Part shown: positions 6,604-14,938 of the stretch, in pieces | Numbering within the stretch: the first letter of the stretch is position 1 | Layout: every line of letters starts with the position of its first letter | DNA from: Bacteroidales bacterium | Lineage (GTDB): Bacteria; Bacteroidota; Bacteroidia; Bacteroidales; UBA1715 | Assembly (NCBI GenBank): GCA_017618935.1 | Contig: JAFZTG010000185.1 | Location: 1 to 15,362 of the forward strand | Reading direction: 5' to 3' | Length of the DNA: 15,362 nt | Notes under the pieces: generated by a model | Databases searched by the model: none | The model's input: only the letters and a program-made list of their open reading frames with translations | What the model was told of the DNA's origin: nothing | Made by a program: the position numbers and the translations under genes

Positions 6604-7593
6604 ATGCCGACGTCTTCGTTTGTTGATTACATAAAGATTTTTCTTCGTTCTGGAAAGGGCGGGGCAGGGTCTGCTCATCTTCACCGTGAAAAATTTGTGG
6701 CCAAAGGTGGTCCCGATGGTGGCGACGGTGGTCGTGGTGGACATATAATCTTGCGTGGCAGTCGCAATGTGTGGACGTTATTGGCACTTCGTTATCAAAA
6801 ACATTTGTTCGCAGGCAATGGCGAGAGTGGCGGAAGTGCAGGAAGCACAGGGGCAAATGGTAAAGATGTCGTTATAGAGGTTCCGCTTGGCACGATTGCA
6901 AAAGATGCTGAAACGGAGGAACAACTTTGCGAGATTACTGAGGACGGGGAAGAAAAGATTCTTCTTGCCGGTGGTCGTGGCGGTTTGGGAAATTTGAACT
7001 TTAAATCGGCCACGAATCAAACACCTCGTTATGCCCAGCCAGGCGAAGAAGGTAAGGAAGGGTGGTTTATTCTTGAACTGAAAGTTCTTGCCGATGTTGG
7101 TCTTGTGGGGTTCCCAAATGCTGGAAAGTCAACTCTTTTGAGCGTTGTTTCTGCAGCAAAACCAAAGATTGCAAATTATCCGTTCACAACCTTGGTTCCG
7201 CAATTGGGAATTGTTTCCTACCGTGACAATGCATCGTTTGCCATGGCCGACATTCCTGGAATTATAGAAGGTGCTCACGAAGGTAAAGGGTTAGGGTTGA
7301 GGTTTCTACGTCATATAGAGCGAAATGCGGTTCTCTTGTTTCTCATTCCTGCCGATAGCGACGACATAGCAAAAGAATACGAGGTCTTGGTGAACGAATT
7401 ACAGTTGTACAACGAAGAATTGCTTGACAAGCCGAGATTGCTTGCCATTTCAAAATGCGATATGCTCGACGACGAGTTGAAAGCAGAAATTTCTAAGAAT
7501 CTGCCTCCGATAGAGACCGTTTTTATTTCTTCGGTGGCTCAAATCGGTTTGGTTGAACTGAAAGATAAACTTTGGAAGTTGTTACACGAATGA
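6604..7593 (+). CDS. obg: Obg-family GTPase
   Basis: A 329-residue ribosome-associated GTPase (Obg/CgtA), involved in large-subunit maturation and growth control. The N-terminal Obg fold (about 1-158) has the glycine-rich stretches [14 protein letters not shown] (34-47) and AGGRGGLGN. The G domain shows G1 GFPNAGKST (169-177), G2 region NYPFTT, G3 DIPG (216-219) and G4 SKCD (283-286, a common variant of NKxD). The C-terminal OCT domain found in Firmicutes is absent, which is normal for Bacteroidetes. The ATG start fits the family N-terminus ([15 protein letters not shown]). Its stop overlaps the start of the PAP2 gene by four bases (ATGA). No promoter fits between the upstream terminator and the ATG. 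Confidence 0.97.
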   Translation: MPTSSFVDYIKIFLRSGKGGAGSAHLHREKFVAKGGPDGGDGGRGGHIILRGSRNVWTLLALRYQKHLFAGNGESGGSAGSTGANGKDVVIEVPLGTIAKDAETEEQLCEITEDGEEKILLAGGRGGLGNLNFKSATNQTPRYAQPGEEGKEGWFILELKVLADVGLVGFPNAGKSTLLSVVSAAKPKIANYPFTTLVPQLGIVSYRDNASFAMADIPGIIEGAHEGKGLGLRFLRHIERNAVLLFLIPADSDDIAKEYEVLVNELQLYNEELLDKPRLLAISKCDMLDDELKAEISKNLPPIETVFISSVAQIGLVELKDKLWKLLHE

Positions 7594-8153
7594 TTGAAAC
7601 TTTAGAATCATTTGACCAGCAATTATTATTATGTATAAATGGTGCTAACACGCCATTGTTAGATCTTGTCTTTTACAATCTTTCCAAAGTGTGGGCTTCA
7701 TTCCCGATTTACCTTTTTGCAATGTATTTATTGTATCGCAAATACGGCTGGCGAAGAATGCTCGTCTGTGTCTTTGTGGTCTGCTGCGCAATCGGTTTGG
7801 CAGACTTGATTTCCACCGAATGTTTCAAAAAGGTGATTTGCCGTTATCGCCCGACGCATAATATGGATATCGGCAATTTTGTCCATATTGTGAATGGGTA
7901 TCGTGGAGGAATGTATGGCTTTGTGTCGTCACATGCAGCCAATATGTTCGCATTTACCGTCGGTGCTTCGCTGTATTTGAGAAAACGATTATGGACAGTC
8001 GTGTTTCTCGTCTGGTCGCTTCTTGTCTGTTATTCACGCATGTATCTCGGTGTTCATTATCCTGCCGATATCGTTTGTGGTGCTATTCTTGGTAGTGTAA
8101 TAGCATACGTGTCATACGTTGCCGAAACAAAAATTTCGGCATACAGAACGTAA
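7590..8153 (+). CDS. PAP2-family membrane phosphatase
   Basis: A 187-residue inner-membrane phosphatase with five or six hydrophobic segments. The three PAP2 motifs are present: K80-x6-R87-P88, SSH at 113-115 (the catalytic His115, in place of the usual SGH), and SR-x5-H-x3-D (Ser149, Arg150, His156, Asp160). Likely substrates are lipid phosphates such as undecaprenyl pyrophosphate or phosphatidyl phosphates; which one cannot be told. I chose the ATG at 7590, which overlaps the obg stop as ATGA and implies coupled translation; a TTG 18 bases upstream is in frame but less likely. The gene converges with the phosphatase gene on the other strand, 18 bases between the stops. Confidence 0.92.
   Translation: MIETLESFDQQLLLCINGANTPLLDLVFYNLSKVWASFPIYLFAMYLLYRKYGWRRMLVCVFVVCCAIGLADLISTECFKKVICRYRPTHNMDIGNFVHIVNGYRGGMYGFVSSHAANMFAFTVGASLYLRKRLWTVVFLVWSLLVCYSRMYLGVHYPADIVCGAILGSVIAYVSYVAETKISAYRT
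8121..8140. other. Small inverted repeat at the convergent gene ends
   Basis: GCCGAAA and TTTCGGC with a six-base CAAAAA loop form a perfect 7-base-pair hairpin inside the last codons of the PAP2 gene. No T run follows on either strand. It could mark the 3' end of messengers from one or both sides, but it may be chance. Confidence 0.25.
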
Positions 8154-8171
8154 TTTGTCAAAGCTCAATTT

Positions 8172-9944
8172 CTACAAAATTCTTACGCCGACCATTGTCA
8201 TATCGTCAACTTGCTCGGAACCACCACGCCATGCTTCGATTGTTGATTTTAGTCGTTTGCCGATTTCGTTCATTGGCAACGGATCGTTTTCTATCAAGAA
8301 GGCTTCAAGTCGTCTGCTCTTATATTTTTCTCTATCTGGATTTGTCTGGTCTTTTATACCATCACTCATAAAGTACAGAGCATCACCTTTTTGTAGTTGA
8401 ATGTCAAAATCTTGGAAATCTTCCTCTATCGTGTAGTTTCCAATTGGCATACGATCGCCTTTTATCTTGATTGTCGCGCCGTTACGGACGATGATGGCAG
8501 TCTGGTTTGCCGAAGCAAATTTCATCAACCGAGTTTCTGGGTCGATAATACCTATGGTCATATCCATACCGTCGCTGACAGAAAATTCGTCATTTGCATT
8601 TTGGGCAAGCAATGCTTTCACCACCTTACGCATACGGTTTAGAATAACCGAAGGTTGCAATTCGTTGCCCATGATTTCCATAGAATTGATGATATCCTTC
8701 ATAGAACTGATGCCCATCATACTCAACATAGAACCAGGTACGCCGTGACCCGTACAGTCGGCTTCAACGATAATTTGCAAATTTTTCTTTTGTTCCACGA
8801 AATACCAGTCGCCAGAGATGATATGTTTTGGCTGATAATACACAAAACTGTCGGGGAAAATCTTCGCAACGTCTTCTCCCGTGCTGACAGCAGCTCGTTG
8901 GATACGACTCGCATAGCTGATTGATTCGTGAATTTCCTTGTTCACGGCTGCAAGTTCATCCTTTTGAATATAGAATTCCTCAAGCATTTCGGCAACTTGT
9001 CCCATCTCGTCAGCCGTTTCTTTCACGGGAACTAATTCTTCTGCCGTTCCCGAGGCAAGAGAACGAGAAATCTTCTTCAACGGTCTCATCACCTTGTCAC
9101 GCATAAACAGCAGCAAACCGCCCATTGCAATCAAACACAGCAAGGCGAAAATGCAGAATACGGGTATCATTTTCGCAAAGTTTTCTTCCACATTGTTCTC
9201 GAAAACCGTGTTCATGCTTGCCTGACGAATTTGTGTAATGTTGTCGAGATTTTTGGTGATAATGATATTGAATCCATTGTTTTCGAACGTTTTTACGTTT
9301 GAGTCTGATTCTTCCGTTGAAATACCAGTATAAATGGCACCAAGCGACATCCTAAAATCTTCGAGCAAATTTTGGTCGATTTCTCGTGCGAGAATCATAT
9401 AACCTTTCGGAGTCAACTTATGAGCATTGTCGTACGAAGGAGTAATAGTTGCACAGAAATACTCCATCAAGCGACCTGTATTATATATGTAGAAATTCAC
9501 AAGTCCCGTATCTTTGAAACATTCCTTGAAATTGTTGAAACTGAACGGGAAAAATGTAAAATCCTTGTATTTGTCTTCGATTTTTAAATATTTACGGAGT
9601 CCAACCGAGTCGTACATCGCAATCATTGATGCCGAATACATGTTGGTCATATATCCGAAATTGTCTTCGAGCCACGCCGAATCTTTCGGGTCGTAGTCGC
9701 GATTTATGAAATCTACGACTTCATCCCATGCGGAATTGTCTCTCACGGCATTGGTAAAGTTTCCTGACTTTGCCTGCCAAACCTTATCCGACATATTTTG
9801 AAGTTCGTTGCGAGTAATTTCCACAAGTTCCTTATGTTGGTGTACTTGCCAAACGATGTAAAAAAGAATACCAGCTACCAACACAATAGACGTCACCATA
9901 GCAACCTTCGCCATTTGTGACAATAATGATTTGAATTTTTTCAT
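8172..9944 (-). CDS. Membrane CHASE4-HAMP-SpoIIE serine phosphatase (RsbU/RsbP-like)
   Basis: A 590-residue sensor phosphatase. Order: transmembrane segment at about 14-34; a periplasmic CHASE4-like sensor (about 35-257, with VRDNSAWDE near 67-75); second transmembrane segment (about 259-281); HAMP linker (283-335); a short helix and then a SpoIIE/PP2C domain (about 345-590). The metal-binding acidic residues are visible in SGDWY (Asp379), ADCTGHGVPG (Asp396), MSDG (Asp528) and DDMT (580-581). The ISYASRIQRA stretch just before the catalytic domain is characteristic of Bacteroidetes members. Such proteins dephosphorylate anti-sigma-factor antagonists or similar partners; none is encoded nearby. 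I chose the ATG at 9944 because a GAGGTG sequence lies just upstream. It is divergent from parA. Confidence 0.9.
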   Translation of the reverse strand: MKKFKSLLSQMAKVAMVTSIVLVAGILFYIVWQVHQHKELVEITRNELQNMSDKVWQAKSGNFTNAVRDNSAWDEVVDFINRDYDPKDSAWLEDNFGYMTNMYSASMIAMYDSVGLRKYLKIEDKYKDFTFFPFSFNNFKECFKDTGLVNFYIYNTGRLMEYFCATITPSYDNAHKLTPKGYMILAREIDQNLLEDFRMSLGAIYTGISTEESDSNVKTFENNGFNIIITKNLDNITQIRQASMNTVFENNVEENFAKMIPVFCIFALLCLIAMGGLLLFMRDKVMRPLKKISRSLASGTAEELVPVKETADEMGQVAEMLEEFYIQKDELAAVNKEIHESISYASRIQRAAVSTGEDVAKIFPDSFVYYQPKHIISGDWYFVEQKKNLQIIVEADCTGHGVPGSMLSMMGISSMKDIINSMEIMGNELQPSVILNRMRKVVKALLAQNANDEFSVSDGMDMTIGIIDPETRLMKFASANQTAIIVRNGATIKIKGDRMPIGNYTIEEDFQDFDIQLQKGDALYFMSDGIKDQTNPDREKYKSRRLEAFLIENDPLPMNEIGKRLKSTIEAWRGGSEQVDDMTMVGVRIL

Positions 9945-9946
9945 AA

Positions 9947-9953
9947 CACCTCT
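9947..9953 (-). promoter_or_regulatory. Strong Shine-Dalgarno site of the SpoIIE phosphatase gene
   Basis: Minus strand AGAGGTG, two bases before the ATG at 9944 (four bases counted from GAGG). It decides the start at 9944 over the TTG at 9977. Clear Shine-Dalgarno sites are rare in Bacteroidetes and no other gene here has one as good. Confidence 0.6.
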
Positions 9954-9974
9954 TTTTATAAACTTTGCAGAAAG

Positions 9975-9995
9975 CAAAAATATACCCCAAATATA
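9975..9995 (-). promoter_or_regulatory. Candidate -7 elements of the SpoIIE phosphatase gene
   Basis: Two overlapping options on the minus strand fit TAnnTTTG: TATATTTG (9988-9995) and TATTTTTG (9975-9982). The first leaves a leader of about 37 bases that includes the Shine-Dalgarno site. No convincing -33 element is seen in this AT-rich region. Confidence 0.35.
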
Positions 9996-10165
9996 AAAAA
10001 ATAATTTTATAGAGTTTCACGATAAAGATGTGTTTTTTCTAAAAATAGACATTGTCAATATTCTTTCTTGTTGTTGATAACTTTTTAATAACTATAAATC
10101 AATGATTTAGCACTATTTTGCGCCTATGTTGCATAAAGTATAAGAGTGTACACAAAGTTTTTTTG

Positions 10166-10173
10166 TATTTTTG
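10166..10173 (+). promoter_or_regulatory. Candidate parA promoter -7 element
   Basis: TATTTTTG, an exact fit to TAnnTTTG, 27 bases before the parA ATG. No clear -33 partner is seen. The rest of the 256-base gap (9945-10200) is AT-rich and holds a short palindrome (10095-10109, arms TAAATC/GATTTA), a TGTTGATAA (10072-10080) one base from a DnaA box, and a GTTTCACG half site (10014-10021). Confidence 0.4.
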
Positions 10174-10200
10174 GGGTCTAATGAACAAATTAAGTAGAAA

Positions 10201-10992
10201 ATGGGAAAAGTAATTGCAATTGCAAACCAAAAGGGAGGGGTTGGAAAAACCACTACGTGTATAAATCTTGGTGCCAGTTTAGCAGTTCTTGATTATTCAG
10301 TGCTGATTGTTGACTTCGATCCGCAAGGCAATGCGTCAACAGGTTTAGGAATTGACATTCGGGATGAAAAGATGCTGGGCGTCTATGAATGTCTTGCAGG
10401 CAAGTGCAAACCTCAAGAAGCAATTCACAAATACGAAGAAATAGAAAAATTACATATCATACCTTCTAATATCGACTTGGTCGGTTTGGAATTGGAATTG
10501 GCTAACGACCTCGACAATCGTAGTTTATACTTGAAAAGCATTATCGATAAAGTTCGCGATTCTTATGATTTTGTTCTTATTGACTGTACTCCGTCGCTTG
10601 GCGTGCTTACGACCAATGCCCTCACGGCGGCCGACTCCGTTCTGCTTGCTATCCAATGCGAGTATTTCGCTTTGGAAGGTTTGGCACAGCTTTTAAATAC
10701 CATCCGCGAAGTGCAGGAAAATTTCAATCCGACACTTTCTATCGAAGGTTTCTTGATTACAATGTATGATGTTCGCCTACGACTTTCAAATCAAGTTGTG
10801 GAAGAAGTGCATAATCACTTTGAAGATATGCTTTTTGAGACTATCATTCAAAGAAACGTGAAATTGGCAGAGGCTCCAAGTTTCGGAAAACCTGTCATCA
10901 CTTACGATGCAGCATCTGTTGGAGCAAAGAACTATTTGAACTTGGCACAAGAACTCTTACGCAGAAATAAATTACCTGAAACGAAACAATAA
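10201..10992 (+). CDS. parA: Chromosome-partitioning ATPase ParA/Soj
   Basis: A 263-residue ParA-type ATPase. The deviant Walker A motif KGGVGKTT (11-18) with its signature lysine is at the N-terminus, followed by VDFDPQGNAS (about 38-47) and a Walker B region LIDCTPSLG (about 122-130). The length and the lack of an N-terminal DNA-binding extension fit the chromosomal Soj type rather than large plasmid ParA. It drives movement of ParB-parS complexes on the nucleoid. The stop codon overlaps the parB start by one base (TAATG), so the two are translated together. Confidence 0.96.
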   Translation: MGKVIAIANQKGGVGKTTTCINLGASLAVLDYSVLIVDFDPQGNASTGLGIDIRDEKMLGVYECLAGKCKPQEAIHKYEEIEKLHIIPSNIDLVGLELELANDLDNRSLYLKSIIDKVRDSYDFVLIDCTPSLGVLTTNALTAADSVLLAIQCEYFALEGLAQLLNTIREVQENFNPTLSIEGFLITMYDVRLRLSNQVVEEVHNHFEDMLFETIIQRNVKLAEAPSFGKPVITYDAASVGAKNYLNLAQELLRRNKLPETKQ

Positions 10993-11900
10993 TGGCTACA
11001 AATAAAAAAGGTTCTGTTCTTGGAAGCAATGCTCTCAGTGCCGTTGGTGCTGGCAAGGATATATTGTTCAGTAAGTCGAGCAACAATGTTGCAAATCGTC
11101 AAGGCGTGACGGAAATCGACATACAAAAAATTGCCCCAAGCTCAAAACAAACACGAAAATCATTTGACGAAGATGCCCTCAAGCAACTAGCCGAATCAAT
11201 CAAATCACTTGGCGTGATTTCTCCTATCAGCGTGCTACGCAATGGCATTGATTCCTATGAACTGATTTACGGCGAACGTCGTTTGCGTGCATCGAAGATT
11301 GCAGGACTTGAAAAAATTCCCGCATATATCCGTACCGACATCAATGACGAAAAACAGCTCATCATCGGTGTCATTGAGAACTTGCAACGTGAGGACTTAG
11401 ACCCGATAGAGATTGCGCAATCGTATCAACGCCTTATTGAAGAGGCAAATCTTACCCAAGACGAACTTGGCAAGAAAATAGGGAAAAACCGTACGACCAT
11501 CGCTAATTCTCTCCGTCTTTTGAAATTACCGCCCGAAATTCAGACGGCGTTGATGAACAAAGATTCCAACCAATCGTTTACCGAAGGACACGCAAAAGCG
11601 CTTCTTTCGCTTGACGATGAGAACAAGCAACGTGATGTTTTCACCTCTATTCTTGACAAAGGATTGTCGGTTCGCGAAACCGAAGACCTTGTCCGTTCCT
11701 TGAAAGAAGGAAAACAAGCAAAAAAGAAAACATCGAAATCAGAAGAACAAAAGGCACTACAGACGAAGATTTCAAAGAAATTCAACAATGCAAAAGTTGC
11801 GTTAAACGTGACTTCAAAAGGAAATGGAAAAATTTCCATCTCGTTTGCCAATGCCGAGGAAATGAACGCAATCATTGCCCAGATTGAAAAAATCCAATAG
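10992..11900 (+). CDS. parB: Chromosome-partitioning protein ParB/Spo0J
   Basis: A 302-residue ParB. After a basic N-terminal tail (ParA contact region) comes the ParB/Srx CTP-binding domain (about 38-140) with the GERRLRA box (94-100) and ENLQREDLDPIE (129-140). A helix-turn-helix (about 154-180, LTQDELGKKIGKNRTTIANS) reads the parS site. The lysine-rich linker leads to a C-terminal dimerisation domain (about 255-302). No clear parS site was found in the window. The next gene, a DUF5683 protein, starts one base after its stop, as is usual in Bacteroidetes. Confidence 0.96.
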   Translation: MATNKKGSVLGSNALSAVGAGKDILFSKSSNNVANRQGVTEIDIQKIAPSSKQTRKSFDEDALKQLAESIKSLGVISPISVLRNGIDSYELIYGERRLRASKIAGLEKIPAYIRTDINDEKQLIIGVIENLQREDLDPIEIAQSYQRLIEEANLTQDELGKKIGKNRTTIANSLRLLKLPPEIQTALMNKDSNQSFTEGHAKALLSLDDENKQRDVFTSILDKGLSVRETEDLVRSLKEGKQAKKKTSKSEEQKALQTKISKKFNNAKVALNVTSKGNGKISISFANAEEMNAIIAQIEKIQ

Positions 11901-11901
11901 A

Positions 11902-12513
11902 ATGCGTAAACTGATTCTCTTTGGCTTGATTTGTTTGTTAGGGTTACAAACGTTTGCCCAAGAGGATAGCCTTATCGTTCTGCAAGGCGTTCCCGAAGAA
12001 ACGGCTGAATCCATTGAGAAAAAACATTCCCCAAAAACTGCCGCCATACTATCGGCAGTTCTTCCCGGGGCGGGACAAATCTACAACGGCTCATGGTGGA
12101 AAGTCCCTATCGTTTATGCCGGATTTGCAGGCATAGGCTACGGTTTATACTTTTATCAGGATTATTACAAATCGTTCAAAACGGCATATAATGACTATAG
12201 AAATCCCTACTTGGAACAAGGTCTCACGCCACCTGCCGATACTGTGTTAACCGTTCGCGGAGAAACTGGTTATTCTCCCGTAAACGTGCAACAAGGACGA
12301 GATTTTTACAGAAAATACCGCGACTTGTGTATCATCGGATTGGGAATATGGTATTTGGCCAACGTGCTCGATGCCTACACCGAAGCACATCTGTTTGAAT
12401 TCGACGTTTCCGACGATTTGTCAATTCAATGGCAACCAACATTTTATTACCGACAAACGTCAATGGCTACTGCTGCCTTGCCTTCAGGAATAAAACTCAC
12501 ATTGGATTTTTAG
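11902..12513 (+). CDS. DUF5683 membrane/exported protein
   Basis: A 203-residue protein with a signal peptide (1-20, ending TFAQ). It matches the DUF5683 family by PKTAAILSAVLPGAGQIYNG (about 43-62), then a hydrophobic segment (PIVYAGFAGIGYGLYFY), a FYRKYRDLCIIGLGIWYLANVLDAY-type stretch (about 134-165) and a C-terminal beta region. Function unknown. It nearly always follows parAB in Bacteroidetes, often before a lytic transglycosylase and relA, which are missing here. I chose the ATG one base after the parB stop; the in-frame upstream start at 11875 lies inside parB and would spoil the signal peptide. Confidence 0.88.
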   Translation: MRKLILFGLICLLGLQTFAQEDSLIVLQGVPEETAESIEKKHSPKTAAILSAVLPGAGQIYNGSWWKVPIVYAGFAGIGYGLYFYQDYYKSFKTAYNDYRNPYLEQGLTPPADTVLTVRGETGYSPVNVQQGRDFYRKYRDLCIIGLGIWYLANVLDAYTEAHLFEFDVSDDLSIQWQPTFYYRQTSMATAALPSGIKLTLDF

Positions 12514-12526
12514 CAACAACGATGGC

Positions 12527-13264
12527 TTAAACTTCAACAGAGGTTTGCAACAAATCTTCAATTGTATTGTACAATGCCTCCATCGACGGCAATATAACAT
12601 TTGCTCCTGCCGAAGACAAATCCTCGTCTCGTAAAATGCCCGTATTCAATGCAATGGTAAAAATGTTTGCGCCGACGCCTGCTTGTACGCCTAACGGGGC
12701 ATTTTCAACGACAACGGCCTCATTCGGTTGTACGCCCGCTTTCTGCAATGCCATCAAATATGGCTCTGGATGGGGTTTCCCATATTTTACATCAAACGAA
12801 GTCACCATATTTTCGGGAGAAAAAATACCTGGATAGGTTTCGTTCAATTTCGAGATAAGACTTTTTTGTCCGCTTCCCGTCACCAACACGATTTTTTTAC
12901 CTGATTTTTTCAATGTTTCCAACACTTCCTTGGCAAACGGCATAGGATTCGTGCGTGAAATTGACATAAAAATCCCTGCCTTGTCGGCATAAATATGCTG
13001 AATTTCATCATCGGTTGCCTCACGGTGCAATTGTGCGGTAAATGCTTCATTCACCGTAGTTTTTCCCGTTCGTCCTTCGTTCAGATATACATCGTATTCG
13101 CTAAATGCGACTCCAACATGGGCAAAGGCCTCTTTCCACGCCTTTGCATGAAACGGCATGGAATCATACAACACACCGTCCATATCGAACAGAAATGCTT
13201 TGGGTGAAAAAGACGAAAAACCTGTCTTCTCTAAATAAGAGTCAATCGCGTTCTGGAAATCCAT
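12527..13264 (-). CDS. HAD-family phosphatase/phosphomutase (beta-phosphoglucomutase-like)
   Basis: A 245-residue cytoplasmic HAD hydrolase. Motif I is FDMDGVLYDS (nucleophile Asp27, acid/base Asp29), motif II VTGSG (about 127-131), the lysine with GKPHPEPY (about 160-167), and motif IV VENAPLGVQAG (about 180-190). A helical cap (about 35-100) with a GRTGKTT stretch makes it a subfamily I enzyme like beta-phosphoglucomutase or sugar-phosphate phosphatases. The substrate cannot be told. The ATG lies two bases after the cstA stop, so it is probably in the same transcript. Confidence 0.88.
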   Translation of the reverse strand: MDFQNAIDSYLEKTGFSSFSPKAFLFDMDGVLYDSMPFHAKAWKEAFAHVGVAFSEYDVYLNEGRTGKTTVNEAFTAQLHREATDDEIQHIYADKAGIFMSISRTNPMPFAKEVLETLKKSGKKIVLVTGSGQKSLISKLNETYPGIFSPENMVTSFDVKYGKPHPEPYLMALQKAGVQPNEAVVVENAPLGVQAGVGANIFTIALNTGILRDEDLSSAGANVILPSMEALYNTIEDLLQTSVEV

Positions 13265-13266
13265 TA

Positions 13267-14688
13267 TTAGTCAATTTGTCCCTTCCGTTTACGCATATAC
13301 CAGATTACCACTGCCGACAACGCAACTGTGAGCGCCAAACCAACGGAATAACCAACCGTTGCCGAAAGTGCGAATCCTTCGGGAGCCATAAGAATGTACG
13401 TGCTACAAACCGACGTCATGAAAATTGCTGGTATCAATGTGATATAGAAACATTTACCATTTCTGTACAAATAAACGGTGATTGCCCACAACGTGAAAAT
13501 CGACAAGGTTTGGTTAAACCAGCCGAAATATCTCCAAAGTACAGCAAAATCAACCATCATAAGCACTGCTGAGATAGCGAACAATGGTAATGAAACCGAC
13601 AATCGTTTCCACACCTTGTCTTGTGGGAAATGAAGAAAATCGGCAGTAATCAAACGAGCAGAACGGAATGCCGTATCACCCGATGTGATTGGAGCAGCCA
13701 CAACGCCAAGAATGGCAAGTACGGCACCAACTTTTCCCATCCACGTGTTACAGATGAAACTTACCACATTTGCAGGATTCGGATATGAAGCCAGTTGGTC
13801 GTAATTATTGTCGCAGAACTTGATTGCGGCAGCAGCCCAAATCAATGCCACAAAACCTTCGGTAATCATTGCGCCATAGAAGGCGATTCGTCCGTATTTT
13901 TCTTGTTTCAAACAACGAGCCATCATCGGACTTTGCGTAGCATGGAAACCGCTAATGGCACCACAGGCAATCGTTACAAACAAGAACGGAAATATTGGCA
14001 AACCTTTGGGGTGATGTGTGTGGAAGGCTTCGGTAATTTCGGGCATTGCACCTTCGTTGGTGAAAATTCCGAAACATACGCCAACAGCCATTATCAGCAA
14101 TGCAATACCGAAAATCGGATAAATCTTTCCTATCAGCGCATCAATTGGAAGCAATGTTGCCATAATGTAATAGCAGAAAATCACGATGCACCAAAACGTT
14201 GACGAACCGAAAAATCCCCAGTCTGATGTCATGCTTGAAAGCAGACCAGCAGGAGTCGTTACGAATACAGCACCAACCATCACCATAAGCAACAAAGCAA
14301 AAACACGCATTACCTGACGGACACCCGTACCCAACTCGTCACCAATGATTTCGGGCAACGATGCGCCACCTTTTCGCAACGAAATCATTCCCGAAAGGAA
14401 ATCGTGCGTGGCACCTGCAAAAATACACCCAAGCACTATCCACAAATATGCGGCGGGACCGAACAAAATTCCGCCTATCGCGCCAAAGATAGGACCTGTA
14501 CCCGCAATGTTCAAGAATTGAATCAAGAAAACTTTCCACAACGGCATCGGCATAAAATCAACACCGTCTTGTTTTGTGAACGCCGGCGTTTGTCTTTCGT
14601 TGTCAACGCCGAAGATTTTTTCTACCAAGGCACCGTAAAACACATACCCTAATACAAGTGCCACAATTGCTACAACAAACGTAATCAT
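13267..14688 (-). CDS. cstA: Carbon starvation protein CstA, short form
   Basis: A 473-residue inner-membrane transporter with about a dozen hydrophobic segments. The CstA hallmarks are near the N-terminus: LIQFLNIAGTGPIFGAIGGI (about 55-74), AGATHDFLSG and a region with KGGASLPEIIGDELG. E. coli CstA is about 700 residues, so this short Bacteroidetes version lacks the C-terminal part. The family takes up pyruvate and peptides in starvation. It is followed by the HAD gene with only two bases between. The promoter is likely the site at 14709-14739. Confidence 0.94.
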   Translation of the reverse strand: MITFVVAIVALVLGYVFYGALVEKIFGVDNERQTPAFTKQDGVDFMPMPLWKVFLIQFLNIAGTGPIFGAIGGILFGPAAYLWIVLGCIFAGATHDFLSGMISLRKGGASLPEIIGDELGTGVRQVMRVFALLLMVMVGAVFVTTPAGLLSSMTSDWGFFGSSTFWCIVIFCYYIMATLLPIDALIGKIYPIFGIALLIMAVGVCFGIFTNEGAMPEITEAFHTHHPKGLPIFPFLFVTIACGAISGFHATQSPMMARCLKQEKYGRIAFYGAMITEGFVALIWAAAAIKFCDNNYDQLASYPNPANVVSFICNTWMGKVGAVLAILGVVAAPITSGDTAFRSARLITADFLHFPQDKVWKRLSVSLPLFAISAVLMMVDFAVLWRYFGWFNQTLSIFTLWAITVYLYRNGKCFYITLIPAIFMTSVCSTYILMAPEGFALSATVGYSVGLALTVALSAVVIWYMRKRKGQID

Positions 14689-14708
14689 GAGTCTGAATTT
14701 TTACGTGG

Positions 14709-14739
14709 CAAAATTAGAAATAATTGGAGAGAAACGAAA
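14709..14739 (-). promoter_or_regulatory. Candidate cstA promoter
   Basis: Minus strand TTTCG (14735-14739), 18 bases, then TAATTTTG (14709-14716), an exact fit to TAnnTTTG. It gives a short leader of about 15 bases before the cstA ATG. Confidence 0.5.
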
Positions 14740-14813
14740 GATGAATGACGTATTATTTTGTATTGATTGCCCCGAATCCTTCACTATTCGCCCTCAACAT
14801 TGAAAAAAACCTT

Positions 14814-14886
14814 CAGATATTATTTTCTGTTTGTGATTTTTTTACCAGATATTCTTTTTATAAAAGTTTTCGCTAAATATTATTTT
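14814..14886 (+). repeat. Three imperfect 13-base direct repeats
   Basis: CAGATATTATTTT (14814-14826), CAGATATTCTTTT (14846-14858) and TAAATATTATTTT (14874-14886), starting 32 and 28 bases apart. They lie upstream of the candidate promoter of the LiaF-like gene and could be regulator binding sites, or a product of AT-rich sequence. Confidence 0.3.
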
Positions 14887-14891
14887 TCGAG

Positions 14892-14920
14892 TTGAGATTC
14901 CGTAGTTTTTTGTTTCTTTG
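14892..14920 (+). promoter_or_regulatory. Candidate promoter of the LiaF-like gene
   Basis: TTG (14892-14894), 18 bases, then TTTCTTTG (14913-14920), one mismatch from TAnnTTTG. It gives a leader of about 12-15 bases before the ATG at 14939. Confidence 0.4.
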
Positions 14921-14938
14921 CCAATAAAATTAAGAAAG

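Noticed and set aside
7572..7589. Upstream TTG start of the PAP2 gene
   Set aside because: The ATG at 7590 overlaps the obg stop as ATGA, a standard coupling arrangement.
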